From Pseudomonadota bacterium (GTDB lineage: Bacteria > Pseudomonadota > Gammaproteobacteria > Acidiferrobacterales > Acidiferrobacteraceae), in NCBI GenBank assembly GCA_021794595.1, contig JAJYQN010000047.1, positions 62,001 to 126,000 on the forward strand: 64,000 nucleotides of DNA, given 5' to 3'. Within the stretch, counting starts at the first letter, position 1. Every line of letters begins with the position of its first letter. Positions 43,020-52,006 of the stretch are shown here, one piece after another. A program made the position numbers and the translations under genes. The notes under the pieces are model-generated. The model made no database searches, had not been told where the DNA came from, and saw nothing but the letters and a program-made list of their open reading frames with translations.

Positions 43020-43496
43020 CTAGGAGCGGACCAAGGCTGCCTGGCCAGGCCGCGCCTCGATGCGCACCGTTCGAGGGCCCTTGGCCGCCGCGCGGCGGAC
43101 GAGCGGGTCGGCGTCGTTCAGGAGTTGTTGCCGAGAGTCCTCGGGCAGGCGAGGGTTGCGGGCGATGAAGTACCGGACGTTGGGGTCGCGGTCGCCAACG
43201 CACTGCGCGATCTGTTCTAAGGTGAGGTCGTCGCGCTTGGCAAGACAAAGGCGGATGACGTGATCCTGGTCCGCTAAAAGGCACGCGATTTCGTGGGGTC
43301 TTAGATCCGCGCGTCTCGCGAAGTAGACACGGACCTGCATCCACTGCTCACGGAGGAGGATCAGTTCGCGTTCCTCCTCCGTGAGGTGCTGGCGCAAGGC
43401 CAGCGCCAGACGCTCCTCTAAGGGTAGCGCTTTGTAGGCCTTCTCGGCCTCGCTGTCGTGGTGGTTGGGATCCGAATTGTGGCTGGTGCTAGGCAT
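43020..43496 (-). CDS. LRV/HEAT-like repeat protein
   Basis: A 158-residue protein whose C-terminal two thirds consist of about four degenerate 24-residue helical repeats (VRVYFARRADLRPHEIACLLADQD, HVIRLCLAKRDDLTLEQIAQCVGD, NVRYFIARNPRLPEDSRQQLLND, PLVRRAAAKGP). This is the leucine-rich-repeat-variant pattern seen in small bacterial scaffold proteins; relatives can carry an Fe-S cluster, but the cysteines here do not form such a motif. Function unknown. Confidence 0.7.
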   Translation of the reverse strand: MPSTSHNSDPNHHDSEAEKAYKALPLEERLALALRQHLTEEERELILLREQWMQVRVYFARRADLRPHEIACLLADQDHVIRLCLAKRDDLTLEQIAQCVGDRDPNVRYFIARNPRLPEDSRQQLLNDADPLVRRAAAKGPRTVRIEARPGQAALVRS

Positions 43497-43647
43497 GACC
43501 GGAAGTCTACTGTACTCGCCCCTGATGGAGAATCCCCAGCCGTCCCTTGGTCTTTGCTTGCGCGCAAGATCTAGGCCCGGTGGTGCCCTTGGATGTTATA
43601 GTGTTTTCTTGGGTCGCGCTCGTTGAATTCGTATTTCCAGCCCTCAT

Positions 43648-44121
43648 ATGAGAGAGGTCATGCGTACTGCCCTTTTGCTGAGGTTTGGGAATTGTTCGTT
43701 GATGGGCGGAGTGGTCTTTGGCTGCGTCTTTTTGATCGGCGTGCGCGCCGCGATCGGCGGCGATGTGACGCGCAGCATCAATTCTTGCGTGGCCCGGGCG
43801 TTGGCCAAGCCGCGACGCCCGTTGCTTGCGGCCCTGAACCCGCCTCATCATAAGCCGCGGAAGAAATCTACCCTGACCGAGAGCCAGGACGATCCCCTGA
43901 AAAGTCTCTCGCAGGCGCTGGTCTTTAAGCCGGATCTCGGGGCCTGTCAGTCGTTTAAGAATGGTTGCCGTGAGGGGGCTATCGTCACTATGCCGACCAA
44001 TAATGCCATACAGACTCTCGGCGCGGGCCTTGGTATGCGCATAGGCGGAGTCCGGTTCGAATACGCCTATGGTATTCACACGGGTGCTAATTTTATCGGT
44101 ATTAGGAGCCATATTCCTTAG
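43648..44121 (+). CDS. Possible exported/outer-membrane protein, uncertain
   Basis: A 157-codon frame with a hydrophobic N-terminal segment (MGGVVFGCVFLIGVRAAI) resembling a signal peptide and a C-terminal stretch (TLGAGLGMRIGGVRFEYAYGIHTGANFIGI) that looks like paired beta-strands. The opposite strand also has a long frame (43507-44112), but it is rich in Arg/His/Gln like a shadow ORF. No family recognised. It may be a broken remnant; the neighbouring gene is a pseudogene. Confidence 0.35.
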   Translation: MREVMRTALLLRFGNCSLMGGVVFGCVFLIGVRAAIGGDVTRSINSCVARALAKPRRPLLAALNPPHHKPRKKSTLTESQDDPLKSLSQALVFKPDLGACQSFKNGCREGAIVTMPTNNAIQTLGAGLGMRIGGVRFEYAYGIHTGANFIGIRSHIP

Positions 44122-44129
44122 ACACTATA

Positions 44130-44940
44130 ACAGTCATCCCCTATATCGTAGACGGCACATCCGAAAACTTTTCCCGGCTCGTGCTTGAAAATTTGCGCCG
44201 CGGGCCGGTTGTCGTCAACTTTTGGTCGCCACGCGCCGGCCCCTGCCTTGTGGCTATGCCGCGCCTGATTCGGGTGGCGAGCGAATACGGGGGCGGCTGT
44301 TGGTGGTGATGCTCAATACCGATGATTACGGGGGAATTGGCGCCTTGTCTCGAGGCTCGCTCCTTGCCCCTACTGAAGATCTTTCGGAACGGCGCGGTGA
44401 TCGATACTCTGCAAGGCGTTGAATCCGAGCCCGGACTGCGGGTTTTTTTGAATTAAGTAGGGAAGCCGTTCCGATGAGGTCTTGCGCGCTTAGGCGAGCG
44501 GAGCGAGCAGGCAAGCGGTTCAGCTTGCCGCCGAGGAGGCCCTGACGCGGCCGGGAGACCCCGACAGCGCCCTGCGGGTCGCAAAACTGTTGGTCCTCGA
44601 CCGCCGGCCAGAAGAGGCCTTTTCCTTACTCGAGGCCCTCCCCGTCGACTTGCGCGACCAGGGCGAGGTCGGTGCGCTCCACGCCCATCTGGCACTCATA
44701 GTGGCGATGGACAACCCGCCCGCAGTACCTCCTGATAGGCCCGAGGCCGAGCGGCTTTTTATGGCCGCCGCCGGGGCGCTGGGTGATGATGACTACGAGA
44801 CCGCTTGCACCCGCTTGTTGGCGTCGGCGCAGGCCGATCCGCAATTTCGCAACGGTTTGGCGGCGCGGGCGGTTTTTGCGGTAGCGGCCCTTCCAATGGC
44901 GGCGGACGTCAAGACGCGGGTGGATGCCCTGCTTCGCGCC
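44130..44940 (+). pseudogene. CnoX-like thioredoxin-TPR chaperone, decayed
   Basis: The first frame reads IVDGTSENFSRLVLENLRRGPVVVNFWSPRAGPCLVAMPRL in outline, a thioredoxin fold with the degenerate active site SPRAGPC seen in CnoX/YbbN-like proteins. It breaks near 44290, resumes as LLVVMLNTDDYG, breaks again and continues as LPLLKIFRNGAVIDTLQG. A third open part (44590 on) has the TPR region: LLVLDRRPEEAFSLLEALP, then ERLFMAAAGALGDDDYE. At least three frameshifts and a deletion near 44460-44520 make it non-functional. Convergent with yihY. Confidence 0.75.
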
Positions 44941-44946
44941 CCCACG

Positions 44947-45915
44947 CTAGCTACTGCTACTGGGTTCGTGGCTACGACGCGTGGCCAAGCGTCGCTCTGT
45001 GCGCACCGCATGGCGGCGTTCATCGGTAGGTATCTCGGTCTTTTTGTCGACCCCCTCGCCGGAGGCTTTAAGTACCGCGTTGATCTGCCCACCGATGAGC
45101 AGCACGAGGCCGCCCAGATACATCCATGTCAACAACACGATGACGGCGCCGATCGACCCATAGGTCTTGTTATAGGAACCGAAGTTATTGACGTAGAAGG
45201 CGAACAACAGCGATGTGCCGATCCAGCCTACCACCGCGAATACCGAACCGGGCGTGAGCCAGCGCCAGTTTTGCCGGACGTTCGGCGTAAAGTAGTAGAT
45301 CATAGCGGTCACCAAGACGATGGCTAGTACGACTATGGGCCAACGGATGATGGCGAGCGTGACGGGCAAAAGCCGCATGCCGAAATGGTGGGCGATGAGT
45401 TTGGCCGCCAACGGACCAAAGAAGAAGATCGCAAATCCCACCGTAAGGATCAGCGCAAGCGCGATCGCCAGTAGGACCGACATGAGGAGCACGCGCCAAT
45501 AGGGGCGATCTTCCGGGACATTGTAAGTTTGGTTTAATCCGCTTGCGATAGCGGTAATGGCGTTGCTCGCGGAATAGAGAGCGAACAGCACGCTAAACGA
45601 GAGAAGCCCGCCTTGGTGGTGATGAAGGATACCCTCGAATGTTCCCTTGACGAGGGCGAGGGCTTGGGCCGGCAGGGCCCGAGCCAATATCCCGAGGACC
45701 ATGTGGGTGCGGTGGTGGATCGGGAGAAAGGCCAGCAGGGTGGTCAGAAAAAGGAGTGATGGAAACAACGACAGAAAGAAGTAGTAAGCAAGCTGCGCGC
45801 TATAGCCCGTGAGCCGATTGTCGCTTAAGCCTGTCGCAACCCGTTTGGCCAAAGTCCATGCCCCCAGATCGGAGAACGTCCATAAGGGGGATTTGCGAGA
45901 GTGCCGAAGAGTCAT
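44947..45915 (-). CDS. YihY/BrkB-family inner-membrane protein
   Basis: A 322-residue protein with six membrane spans (about 40-290) and a charged tail. Typical features: DNRLTGYSAQLAYYFFLSLFPSLLFL, LYSASNAITAIASGLNQTYNV, and GSYNKTYGSIGAVIVLLTWMYLGGLVLLIGGQINA. The ATG at 45915 is preferred over the longer open frame, which overlaps nadA. The family was once called ribonuclease BN; present view is a transporter of unknown substrate. Confidence 0.9.
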   Translation of the reverse strand: MTLRHSRKSPLWTFSDLGAWTLAKRVATGLSDNRLTGYSAQLAYYFFLSLFPSLLFLTTLLAFLPIHHRTHMVLGILARALPAQALALVKGTFEGILHHHQGGLLSFSVLFALYSASNAITAIASGLNQTYNVPEDRPYWRVLLMSVLLAIALALILTVGFAIFFFGPLAAKLIAHHFGMRLLPVTLAIIRWPIVVLAIVLVTAMIYYFTPNVRQNWRWLTPGSVFAVVGWIGTSLLFAFYVNNFGSYNKTYGSIGAVIVLLTWMYLGGLVLLIGGQINAVLKASGEGVDKKTEIPTDERRHAVRTERRLATRRSHEPSSSS

Positions 45916-45983
45916 GGGCTCACGATACCGGACTCGCGTTCCCGGCAGGAGCGTCCATTGGTCTGACTTATTCTTAGCCGAGC

Positions 45984-47033
45984 CTAGGCGTTCCCGAGAC
46001 CAAGCACGGCGGTCTTCTCCGAGGCTGCGAAGTTCAGCATCCGTTCGACCGGCCGGAGTGCGCGCACGCGTATCGACTCCTCTATATGAATTTCGTTGCA
46101 CCCCTTAAGTAGGGTTTCTTCTAGACTGGCGAGGGTGTTCATGGCCATCCACGGACAATGAGCGCATGACTTGCATGTCGCTCCGTGGCCACCAGTCGGG
46201 GCCTCTATGAATTCCTTATGGGGGGCCGCTTGGCGCATTTTATAAAGGATGCCGTTATCGGTCGCGACGATGAAGGATTTTGCGGGCCTCGTTCTGGCGG
46301 CCTCGATCATGGCGCTCGTCGAGCCGACCATGTCGGCCTCGGCGATGACCGAGGCCGGCGATTCCGGATGCACCAGAACATCGGCCTCTGGGTGTTGGCG
46401 CTTGAGTTCCGCCAAGGCCTGGGCTCGAAACTCGTCATGAACGATACAAGAGGCTTGCCACAACAGCATATCGGCGCCGCTTTCGCGCCGCACATAGTCC
46501 CCGAGGTGGCGGTCGGGGGCCCACAAGATCTTTTCGCCGCGACTCTTTAAGTGGCGCGCGAGCCGCAGAGCGATGCTCGACGTGACGACCCAATCCGCGC
46601 GCGCCTTTACCGCTGCGCTCGTATTGGCGTAGACGACAATCGTTCGGTCCGGGTGGGCATCGCAAAACGCGCTGAATTCGTCTGTGGGACACCCTTCGTC
46701 CAGGGAGCAGGTGGCATCCAAGGTGGGCATTAAAACCCGTTTCTCGGGGTTCAATATTTTGGCGGTTTCGCCCATGAAACGCACACCCGCCACAACCAGC
46801 GTCCGGGCCTTATGGGTATGTCCGAAGCGGGCCATGTCGAGCGAGTCCGACACATAGCCGCCGGTCTCTTCGGCCAACGCCTGGAGGTCTGCGTCGGTGT
46901 AGTAGTGCGCAACCAATACCGCATCCTCTTTTTTAAGGAGCGCCTTGATCCTTTGGATTCTCTGGGCCCGGTCTAGATCCAGTACCGGGCCGAGATGCGA
47001 AAGCCGTGTGGTGGGAGAAGTTGTGGCTGTCAT
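45984..47033 (-). CDS. nadA: Quinolinate synthase A
   Basis: Condenses iminoaspartate with dihydroxyacetone phosphate to make quinolinate for NAD. The 349-residue product from ATG 47033 (GAGG upstream) has the three conserved cysteines of the [4Fe-4S] cluster region in [19 protein letters not shown] and [12 protein letters not shown], and [17 protein letters not shown] near the N-terminus. The gene is 10 bp downstream of an NrtR-like regulator, so the pair is probably co-transcribed. Confidence 0.96.
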   Translation of the reverse strand: MTATTSPTTRLSHLGPVLDLDRAQRIQRIKALLKKEDAVLVAHYYTDADLQALAEETGGYVSDSLDMARFGHTHKARTLVVAGVRFMGETAKILNPEKRVLMPTLDATCSLDEGCPTDEFSAFCDAHPDRTIVVYANTSAAVKARADWVVTSSIALRLARHLKSRGEKILWAPDRHLGDYVRRESGADMLLWQASCIVHDEFRAQALAELKRQHPEADVLVHPESPASVIAEADMVGSTSAMIEAARTRPAKSFIVATDNGILYKMRQAAPHKEFIEAPTGGHGATCKSCAHCPWMAMNTLASLEETLLKGCNEIHIEESIRVRALRPVERMLNFAASEKTAVLGLGNA

Positions 47034-47043
47034 GACGAACCTC

Positions 47044-47661
47044 TTACCCTCGAATTGAGGGTTCAGTCTCGCGTAAACGATAGAGCCGGGCGGGTCGATG
47101 GCGGGCACCGCGGCGCGTATCGTGGGTCTCGAGCAGGTGTTGAGAGGCGCGCAGGCGCCGCCTAAAGTTCCGCTTGTCTAACGACCGACGACCGATGACC
47201 TCATAGACCGACTGCAATTCCCCGAGCGTAAACCGGTCGGCCAGGAATTGATACGCAATCGGCGCATACTCGAGTTTGGCGACGAGGCGCTCCGCTGCGC
47301 AGTCGATGATTTGTCGCAGCCCGGGCGCTGTCGGGGGCCAATGCGCCGGATCGACCCATTCGCCGCTCCCCGCGCAAATTTGCACGCGGTCGTAGGGAAT
47401 GAGGGCATAGTAGCTCACCACCACTCCGGGCGCTCGGTCTGACGCGGTAAACGTGTAAAGTTGTTCAAGAAATACGTCACCCACACCCGTGGCTTCACCG
47501 AGCGCGCGCTGCGCGCAGGCGTCAAGGCTCTCGCCCTCTTTCAGGCGCGCTCCTGGTAAGCGCCACGGTTCCCCCGGCAGAAGCAGGAGCTTTAAAGTCC
47601 CTTGGATAGTAAATAGCGCCACAGCCGTATGAACGGGCGCTAAAGGCTTTGTGTCGCGCAT
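47044..47661 (-). CDS. Nudix-type NAD regulator (NrtR-like)
   Basis: A 205-residue protein: a Nudix-fold domain (about 10-135; [23 protein letters not shown]) and a C-terminal winged-helix-like part (about 140-200; [27 protein letters not shown]) as in NrtR regulators. The Nudix box is degenerate: the REUxEE core reads RALGEA, so hydrolysis is unlikely. NrtR proteins sense ADP-ribose derivatives and repress NAD genes; adjacency to nadA fits. Start is ATG 47661; an ATG at 47667 is also possible. Confidence 0.82.
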   Translation of the reverse strand: MRDTKPLAPVHTAVALFTIQGTLKLLLLPGEPWRLPGARLKEGESLDACAQRALGEATGVGDVFLEQLYTFTASDRAPGVVVSYYALIPYDRVQICAGSGEWVDPAHWPPTAPGLRQIIDCAAERLVAKLEYAPIAYQFLADRFTLGELQSVYEVIGRRSLDKRNFRRRLRASQHLLETHDTRRGARHRPARLYRLRETEPSIRG

Positions 47662-47810
47662 ACACAAACGCTACGCCGGGCTGAACAGAGCGTCAAGCGA
47701 CCTTATCCTAGGACAGGCGACCGGAGGCGTTATCTCCGGTGCGGGCGGGGATCGGGGTCTTGCAAGGACCGCCGCCCGTCTTTGAAGGACGACTCTTGCG
47801 GAATCAGTTT

Positions 47811-48449
47811 TCAGAAGCGGTCAATAAGGACGACCTCATCGAAGCTAAGCTGGCCGCCGCGCGGTCGGGGTTCTTGACGCCCTTTGCCGAGCACTACAAA
47901 GAGCCCGATGGCGTGGTCGGGCGGCAAATGGATAAGCTGGGCGACGGCCTCAAAGTCGGCGAGATCCATGGGGCAGGAGTCGTAGCCCGCGGCGTGGGCT
48001 GCGAGCATCATGGTTTGAGCGGCGATACCGCAGGAACGCATGGCCTCGTCGCGCTGAACCTGTTCGCGTCCGTTGTAATATTCCGTAATAGCTTCGACGA
48101 TGCCGTCCCGGGTGTCAGGGTCGGCGTTTCGCCAGTATCGGTGCGGCTCTTTCTTCCAGGCGCCGATATCCGCACAGACTATAACGAGAAGCGAGGCCTC
48201 TGTGATCTGGGCCTGCATCCACGAGACAGCGCGGATCGCTTCGCGCAGAGCCGGGTCGCGCACCAGGACAAAACGCCAATGTTGGATGTTGAAGGCCGTT
48301 GGCGAGAGTAGAACCAAGGACATGATCTCCTGGATCTCTTGCTCTGTGATCGCGTGTTGCGGATCGAAATGTTTCACGGCGCGGCGGCCTCTTACGGCGG
48401 TTTGTAGGTCCAAGGCGATTTCCTCATCTATAGGGATAGGGAAGGCCAT
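47811..48449 (-). CDS. Nitroreductase family protein
   Basis: A 212-residue FMN-dependent oxidoreductase. Visible: RGRRAVKHFDPQHAITEQEI near the N-terminus (FMN-phosphate arginines), SPTAFNIQHWRFVLV, and AAQTMMLAAHAAGYDSCPM. Physiological substrate unknown (nitroaromatics, quinones or similar). It is divergent from an HxlR regulator 66 bp away, which very likely controls it. The ATG at 48449 has GGGATAGGGAAGG-like sequence after it but only a weak upstream site. Confidence 0.9.
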   Translation of the reverse strand: MAFPIPIDEEIALDLQTAVRGRRAVKHFDPQHAITEQEIQEIMSLVLLSPTAFNIQHWRFVLVRDPALREAIRAVSWMQAQITEASLLVIVCADIGAWKKEPHRYWRNADPDTRDGIVEAITEYYNGREQVQRDEAMRSCGIAAQTMMLAAHAAGYDSCPMDLADFEAVAQLIHLPPDHAIGLFVVLGKGRQEPRPRGGQLSFDEVVLIDRF

Positions 48450-48515
48450 GCTATCGAAGGGCTTCTCAGTGCGATAGAATGCACATTCTCCACATGTAGT
48501 GACGGAAAGTATACT
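48450..48515. promoter_or_regulatory. Shared promoter region of the nitroreductase and HxlR genes
   Basis: A 66-bp divergent spacer, AT-rich near 48475-48510 and containing GTGCGATAGAATGCACATT with a GTGCNNNNNNNNGCAC-like symmetry. Both promoters and the HxlR operator must fit here. The half-site assignment is tentative. Confidence 0.45.
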
Positions 48516-48902
48516 ATGGATTCGACGCGACGCCCGCGGTACAAACGTTACGATTGCGATTTCGGCTGTCCGATAGAGGCCTGTGTCGAGATTATCGGAG
48601 GCAAGTGGAAGGGAGTGATTTTGTTCCACCTGCTGGGTGGTACGAAGCGCTTCAACGAGCTGTTGCGGTTGATGCCGGCTGTGACTCAACGCATGCTGAT
48701 TCGCCAACTTCGCGAGCTCGAGGCAGACGAGATAGTCGAGCGCAAGGTTTTTGCCGAGGTTCCTCCGCACGTGGAGTATTCGCTGTCGCCTTTCGGGAGG
48801 ACGCTCGAGCCCGTTCTTCAGACGTTGCAGGCCTGGGGCGGCCGGTATCTTGAAAAAATCTCTGATCTGCGCAAACGCACGGCCGGTGAAGGGACGGGGT
48901 GA
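48516..48902 (+). CDS. HxlR-family transcriptional regulator
   Basis: A 128-residue winged-helix regulator with the HxlR signature: CPIEACVEIIGGKWKGVILFHLL, GTKRFNELLRLMPAVTQRMLIRQLRELE, and VEYSLSPFGRTLEPVL. Many HxlR proteins use a cysteine near the N-terminus to sense electrophiles or oxidants; here Cys lies in YDCDFGCPIEAC. Divergent from the nitroreductase, its probable target. Confidence 0.92.
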   Translation: MDSTRRPRYKRYDCDFGCPIEACVEIIGGKWKGVILFHLLGGTKRFNELLRLMPAVTQRMLIRQLRELEADEIVERKVFAEVPPHVEYSLSPFGRTLEPVLQTLQAWGGRYLEKISDLRKRTAGEGTG

Positions 48903-49117
48903 GGCGCTTCGGAGCGCGGCTTTTCTGTCGCTTGCCGGGTGGTGTCGCGCGTCGTCCCATCTTTGCCCACGTAAGCCCGGCGAGGGTGGCCACTGCCCCA
49001 TTGGCCGGGATCTTCCCGATGTGGTGACCATGGGCCACTTGCGAGCCCGCGCCGCGAGTCTACCCTTCGTGGGCGGTCGGCTACTCTGTCGGCCTGAAGT
49101 GGCGTTAGAATACGGCC

Positions 49118-49693
49118 ATGAACTATTGCAGCAATTGTGGCGGCCCGTTAATGCAACGTATCCCCGAGGGGGATACGAGGTCGCGCGATGTCTGTGACTC
49201 GTGTTTCACCATTCACTACGAGAATCCGAAGATGGTGGCCGGGTGCCTGGCCCTGTGGGAAGACCGTGTGCTCTTATGCCGACGCGCGATAGAACCGCGC
49301 TATGGGCTCTGGACCCTGCCTGCAGGATTCATGGAGAACGAGGAAACCACGAACGAGGCGGCGGCGCGCGAGACCTGGGAAGAGGCCCATGCGCGCGTGG
49401 AGATCGAGGGTCTCTATACGCTGTTCAATTTGCCGCATATCAACCAAGTCTATCTCATGTTTCGGGCGCGGCTCTGCGATCTCGATTTTGGGCCCGGTAC
49501 CGAAAGCCTCGAGGTTGCTTTATTTCATGAAAGCGACATCCCCTGGGATCTGATCGCCTTTCCGGCGGTGAGGGAGACCCTTAAGCTCTATTTTTCAGAC
49601 CGCGTGCGTGGGCATTATCCGTTCCGGGCCGGCGACATCCTCAAGGACGCCGATTCCCGGGATTGCCAGGTGCGCCTCTTATTCGCCCCTTGA
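49118..49693 (+). CDS. Nudix hydrolase with N-terminal zinc ribbon
   Basis: A 191-residue hydrolase. The N-terminal zinc ribbon has two CxxC pairs (CSNCGG, then CDSCFTIHYENPK). The Nudix domain has PAGFMENEETTNEAAARETWEEAHA, a complete GX5EX7REUXEEXGU-like box except for the final Gly, suggesting active pyrophosphatase activity. The ribbon-plus-Nudix layout resembles NudC-like ADP-ribose/NADH-type enzymes. Stand-alone gene before sodB. Confidence 0.9.
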   Translation: MNYCSNCGGPLMQRIPEGDTRSRDVCDSCFTIHYENPKMVAGCLALWEDRVLLCRRAIEPRYGLWTLPAGFMENEETTNEAAARETWEEAHARVEIEGLYTLFNLPHINQVYLMFRARLCDLDFGPGTESLEVALFHESDIPWDLIAFPAVRETLKLYFSDRVRGHYPFRAGDILKDADSRDCQVRLLFAP

Positions 49694-49983
49694 AATCCTG
49701 AGGCCCGATCCCCATAACCCTCGTTCAACGAGGTCGGAAGAGTCTTGGGGCGGGCGCGACCTTGTGCCTACCGGATCGGCGCGGTAGGGCCGAGCTCGAC
49801 TGAGCTGATATACGAATTGTCGTTGCGACAGCAGAAAGCGCTGATGATTGTACGGCCCACTGGTATCCCCCTTCGTCTTATGGTCTCGGCGAGTCTAGCG
49901 GTGGCCCTAGGAGAGGAGTTTAAAATAGAGCTTAGCCAAAGAAGGCTTTTATTGTTTTATCCATAGCTTAGAGGAGAATTCCC
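49694..49983. other. Upstream region of sodB
   Basis: About 290 bp without a credible gene. One 73-codon plus-strand ORF shows no family features. GAGGAG at 49971-49976 is the ribosome site for the sodB TTG start. Confidence 0.4.
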
Positions 49984-50634
49984 TTGGAAAAATACGTCTT
50001 GCCCGACCTAGATTACGACTACGGTGCGCTCGAGCCCCATATCTCCGCAAAAATCATGGAGTTGCATCACAGCAAGCACCACTTGGCCTATGTGAATGGC
50101 GCCAACCAGGCCCTGGAAGGCCTCAAAGAGGCGCAGGAAACCAAGAACTTCGCGCGCGTCGCGGCCTTGGAGCACGCGTTGGCTTTCAATCTCTCAGGAC
50201 ACATCCTGCATTCGCTGTTTTGGAAAAACCTGTCCCCGAACGGCGGTGGCAAGCCAGACGGCGACTTAGCCAAGGCCATCGACCGCGATTTCGGTTCCTT
50301 TGAGGGACTGAAGGGCCAATTCGTGAATGCCGCTATGACGACCATGGGCTCCGGGTGGGCGGTCCTCGCCTGGGATCCGGCCGGCCAGCGCTTGATCACG
50401 ACCGAGATTCACGATCATCAATCCGAGATGACCCCCGGTGCTACGCCGATCATGGTCCTGGATGCTTGGGAGCATGCCTACTATCTCCAGTATCAAAACG
50501 ATAAGGCCCGTTTCTTCGAGAGTATTTGGAACGTGTGGAACTGGAAGGACATAGGTGAGCGCTACAAGAAGGCGAAGGCCGCGGATGGTGGCTTAGCGAG
50601 CGCTGTCACTTCTAAGAAAGGCGCTAAGGCCTAA
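49984..50634 (+). CDS. sodB: Superoxide dismutase (Fe/Mn)
   Basis: A 216-residue SOD. Metal ligands are visible: His in ELHHSKHHLAYVN, His in SGHILHSLFW, and Asp/His in LDAWEHAYYLQY. GGGKPDGDLA and the WNWKD segment are typical. The metal may be iron or manganese; GSGWAVLAW and the residue near the active site do not settle it. Starts with TTG at 49984, strongly positioned after GAGGAG. A terminator at 50661 follows. Confidence 0.95.
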   Translation: MEKYVLPDLDYDYGALEPHISAKIMELHHSKHHLAYVNGANQALEGLKEAQETKNFARVAALEHALAFNLSGHILHSLFWKNLSPNGGGKPDGDLAKAIDRDFGSFEGLKGQFVNAAMTTMGSGWAVLAWDPAGQRLITTEIHDHQSEMTPGATPIMVLDAWEHAYYLQYQNDKARFFESIWNVWNWKDIGERYKKAKAADGGLASAVTSKKGAKA

Positions 50635-50660
50635 GGGCTGGCCGTTGCGGTCATGAAGTC

Positions 50661-50698
50661 GGGGTCCACAGGGCGAGCCTTGTGGACCCCTATCGTTT
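50661..50698 (+). terminator. Terminator-like hairpin after sodB
   Basis: GGGGTCCACA and TGTGGACCCC are perfect 10-bp arms around a GC-rich loop, followed by TATCGTTTT. Lies 26 bp after the sodB stop. Confidence 0.8.
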
Positions 50699-50795
50699 TG
50701 CCGAAGACCTCGATACACTAAACTGGCTTTTTCGGCTGTGAAGGCCGAGAGGCGTAAGGTTCCACTAAACGGTTTTCTAGAACTTAGGAGCTTCC

Positions 50796-51476
50796 ATGCA
50801 TAAAGGGTATGCCGCGTTGGCGGTTATTAGCTGCCTATTGGCGGCACCAGTCATGGCTGAGGGGCTGTCGCCGCAGGCCCAGTTGAGTTACAGCTTGGGG
50901 TATCAGTTCGGCGAGAACGTTCGTCACGATGGCGTGTCGGTGCAGGCGCCGATCTTTACCCGCGCGATTCGGGACGCCTTGTCCGGCGCCAAGCCTCTGT
51001 TGCCGCCCGCGCAAATGGCGGCCGTCGTAGAAAGATTCCAGCGGCAGATGCAGGCCCGCAATATCGCCATGCTGAAGGCGCTTGGTAAAAAAGAGCAGGT
51101 CCAGGGACGCATATTCCGCGCCAAGAATGCCAAACAGCCCGGCGTGCGGACCTTGCCAGGCGGCGTCGAGTACAAGGTTTTGAGGGCGGGCCACGGTGCA
51201 CGCCCGACCTTGACCGACTCGATCAAGGCGGACTATACGGGTCGCTTCATCAACGGCCGGCTCTTCGCGAGTAGCAAAAAGGCCGGAAAGCCGGCTGAGC
51301 TTCCTTTGAGCGGCCTTATCCCCGGATTGAAGGAGGCCCTGGTCCACATGCCAGCGGGTTCGACATGGCAGATCGTGGTTCCCGGCCACTTGGCCTATGG
51401 TCCCCAAGGTCGGCCGACGATACCGCCCAATGCCACCTTGGTTTTTACCGTTCACCTTATCGCAGTCGTCAAATAG
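50796..51476 (+). CDS. Periplasmic FKBP-type peptidyl-prolyl isomerase (FkpA/Mip-like)
   Basis: A 226-residue exported isomerase. Signal peptide to about residue 21 (VMAEGLS), a helical dimerisation domain (SYSLGYQFGENV, then FQRQMQARNIAML) and a C-terminal FKBP domain (ADYTGRFINGRLFASS, LPLSGLIPGLKEALVHMPAGS, LAYGPQGRPTIPPNATLVF). It folds or chaperones outer-membrane proteins. The ATG at 50796 is preceded by AGGAG. Confidence 0.93.
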   Translation: MHKGYAALAVISCLLAAPVMAEGLSPQAQLSYSLGYQFGENVRHDGVSVQAPIFTRAIRDALSGAKPLLPPAQMAAVVERFQRQMQARNIAMLKALGKKEQVQGRIFRAKNAKQPGVRTLPGGVEYKVLRAGHGARPTLTDSIKADYTGRFINGRLFASSKKAGKPAELPLSGLIPGLKEALVHMPAGSTWQIVVPGHLAYGPQGRPTIPPNATLVFTVHLIAVVK

Positions 51477-51498
51477 GGCGAATCGGCCAGAAGAAAGA

Positions 51499-51527
51499 AA
51501 AATAGGGGCCATGCGGCCCCTATTTTT
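51499..51527. terminator. Bidirectional terminator between the FKBP and cold-shock genes
   Basis: AAAATAGGGGCC and GGCCCCTATTTT form a perfect inverted repeat around ATGC, with A/T tracts at both ends. It can end transcription from either side. Confidence 0.85.
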
Positions 51528-51543
51528 ATGGTCCATGCGGGTT

Positions 51544-51750
51544 CTACCGCATCGGTCGTACGTGGGTGGCTTGCATGCCCTTCTGGCTTCTGGCGCTTTC
51601 GAACTCAACCGCTTGTCCTTCCGCCAAGTTACGAAACCCCTCGCCCTGAATTGCTGAGTAATGAACGAATACATCGGGACTGCCATCCTGAGGCGAGATG
51701 AATCCAAACCCCTTCGCTTCGTTAAACCATTTCACGGTTCCCATTCGCAT
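51544..51750 (-). CDS. Cold-shock domain protein
   Basis: A 68-residue OB-fold RNA/DNA chaperone: [15 protein letters not shown] (RNP1), DVFVHYSAI (RNP2) and the usual length. ATG 51750 has AAGGA nine bases upstream; ATG 51744 also possible. Whether cold-inducible cannot be seen. Confidence 0.95.
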   Translation of the reverse strand: MRMGTVKWFNEAKGFGFISPQDGSPDVFVHYSAIQGEGFRNLAEGQAVEFESARSQKGMQATHVRPMR

Positions 51751-52006
51751 CTGCGCTTATCCTTTTTTTACATGGAGATAGAAATATCAGAAGCATGCGC
51801 CTCCGATGCCACACTCTAGCGTCCCGATCCAGGGCCAAACACCAGCGAAAGTCCGAGGGACCTCTATCGGGAGGGTGGATAAACGAGCTAGCGTCAGCGC
51901 GCGGTGCAACAGGGTTCGCGTTCTCCGGGCAAGGGGTGACGCCGGGCCGGGAATTTGGCGTGCCTTGGGCTTGCCGCTTTGACTTTTGCTCGGCAGTATA
52001 GGACTT

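Noticed and set aside
43507..44112. Minus-strand 201-codon ORF
   Set aside because: Rich in Arg, His, Gln and Ser, with no family features; looks like the shadow of the plus-strand frame or of decayed sequence.
49745..49966. 73-codon ORF before sodB
   Set aside because: No ribosome site, no family features; probably chance ORF in the sodB upstream region.
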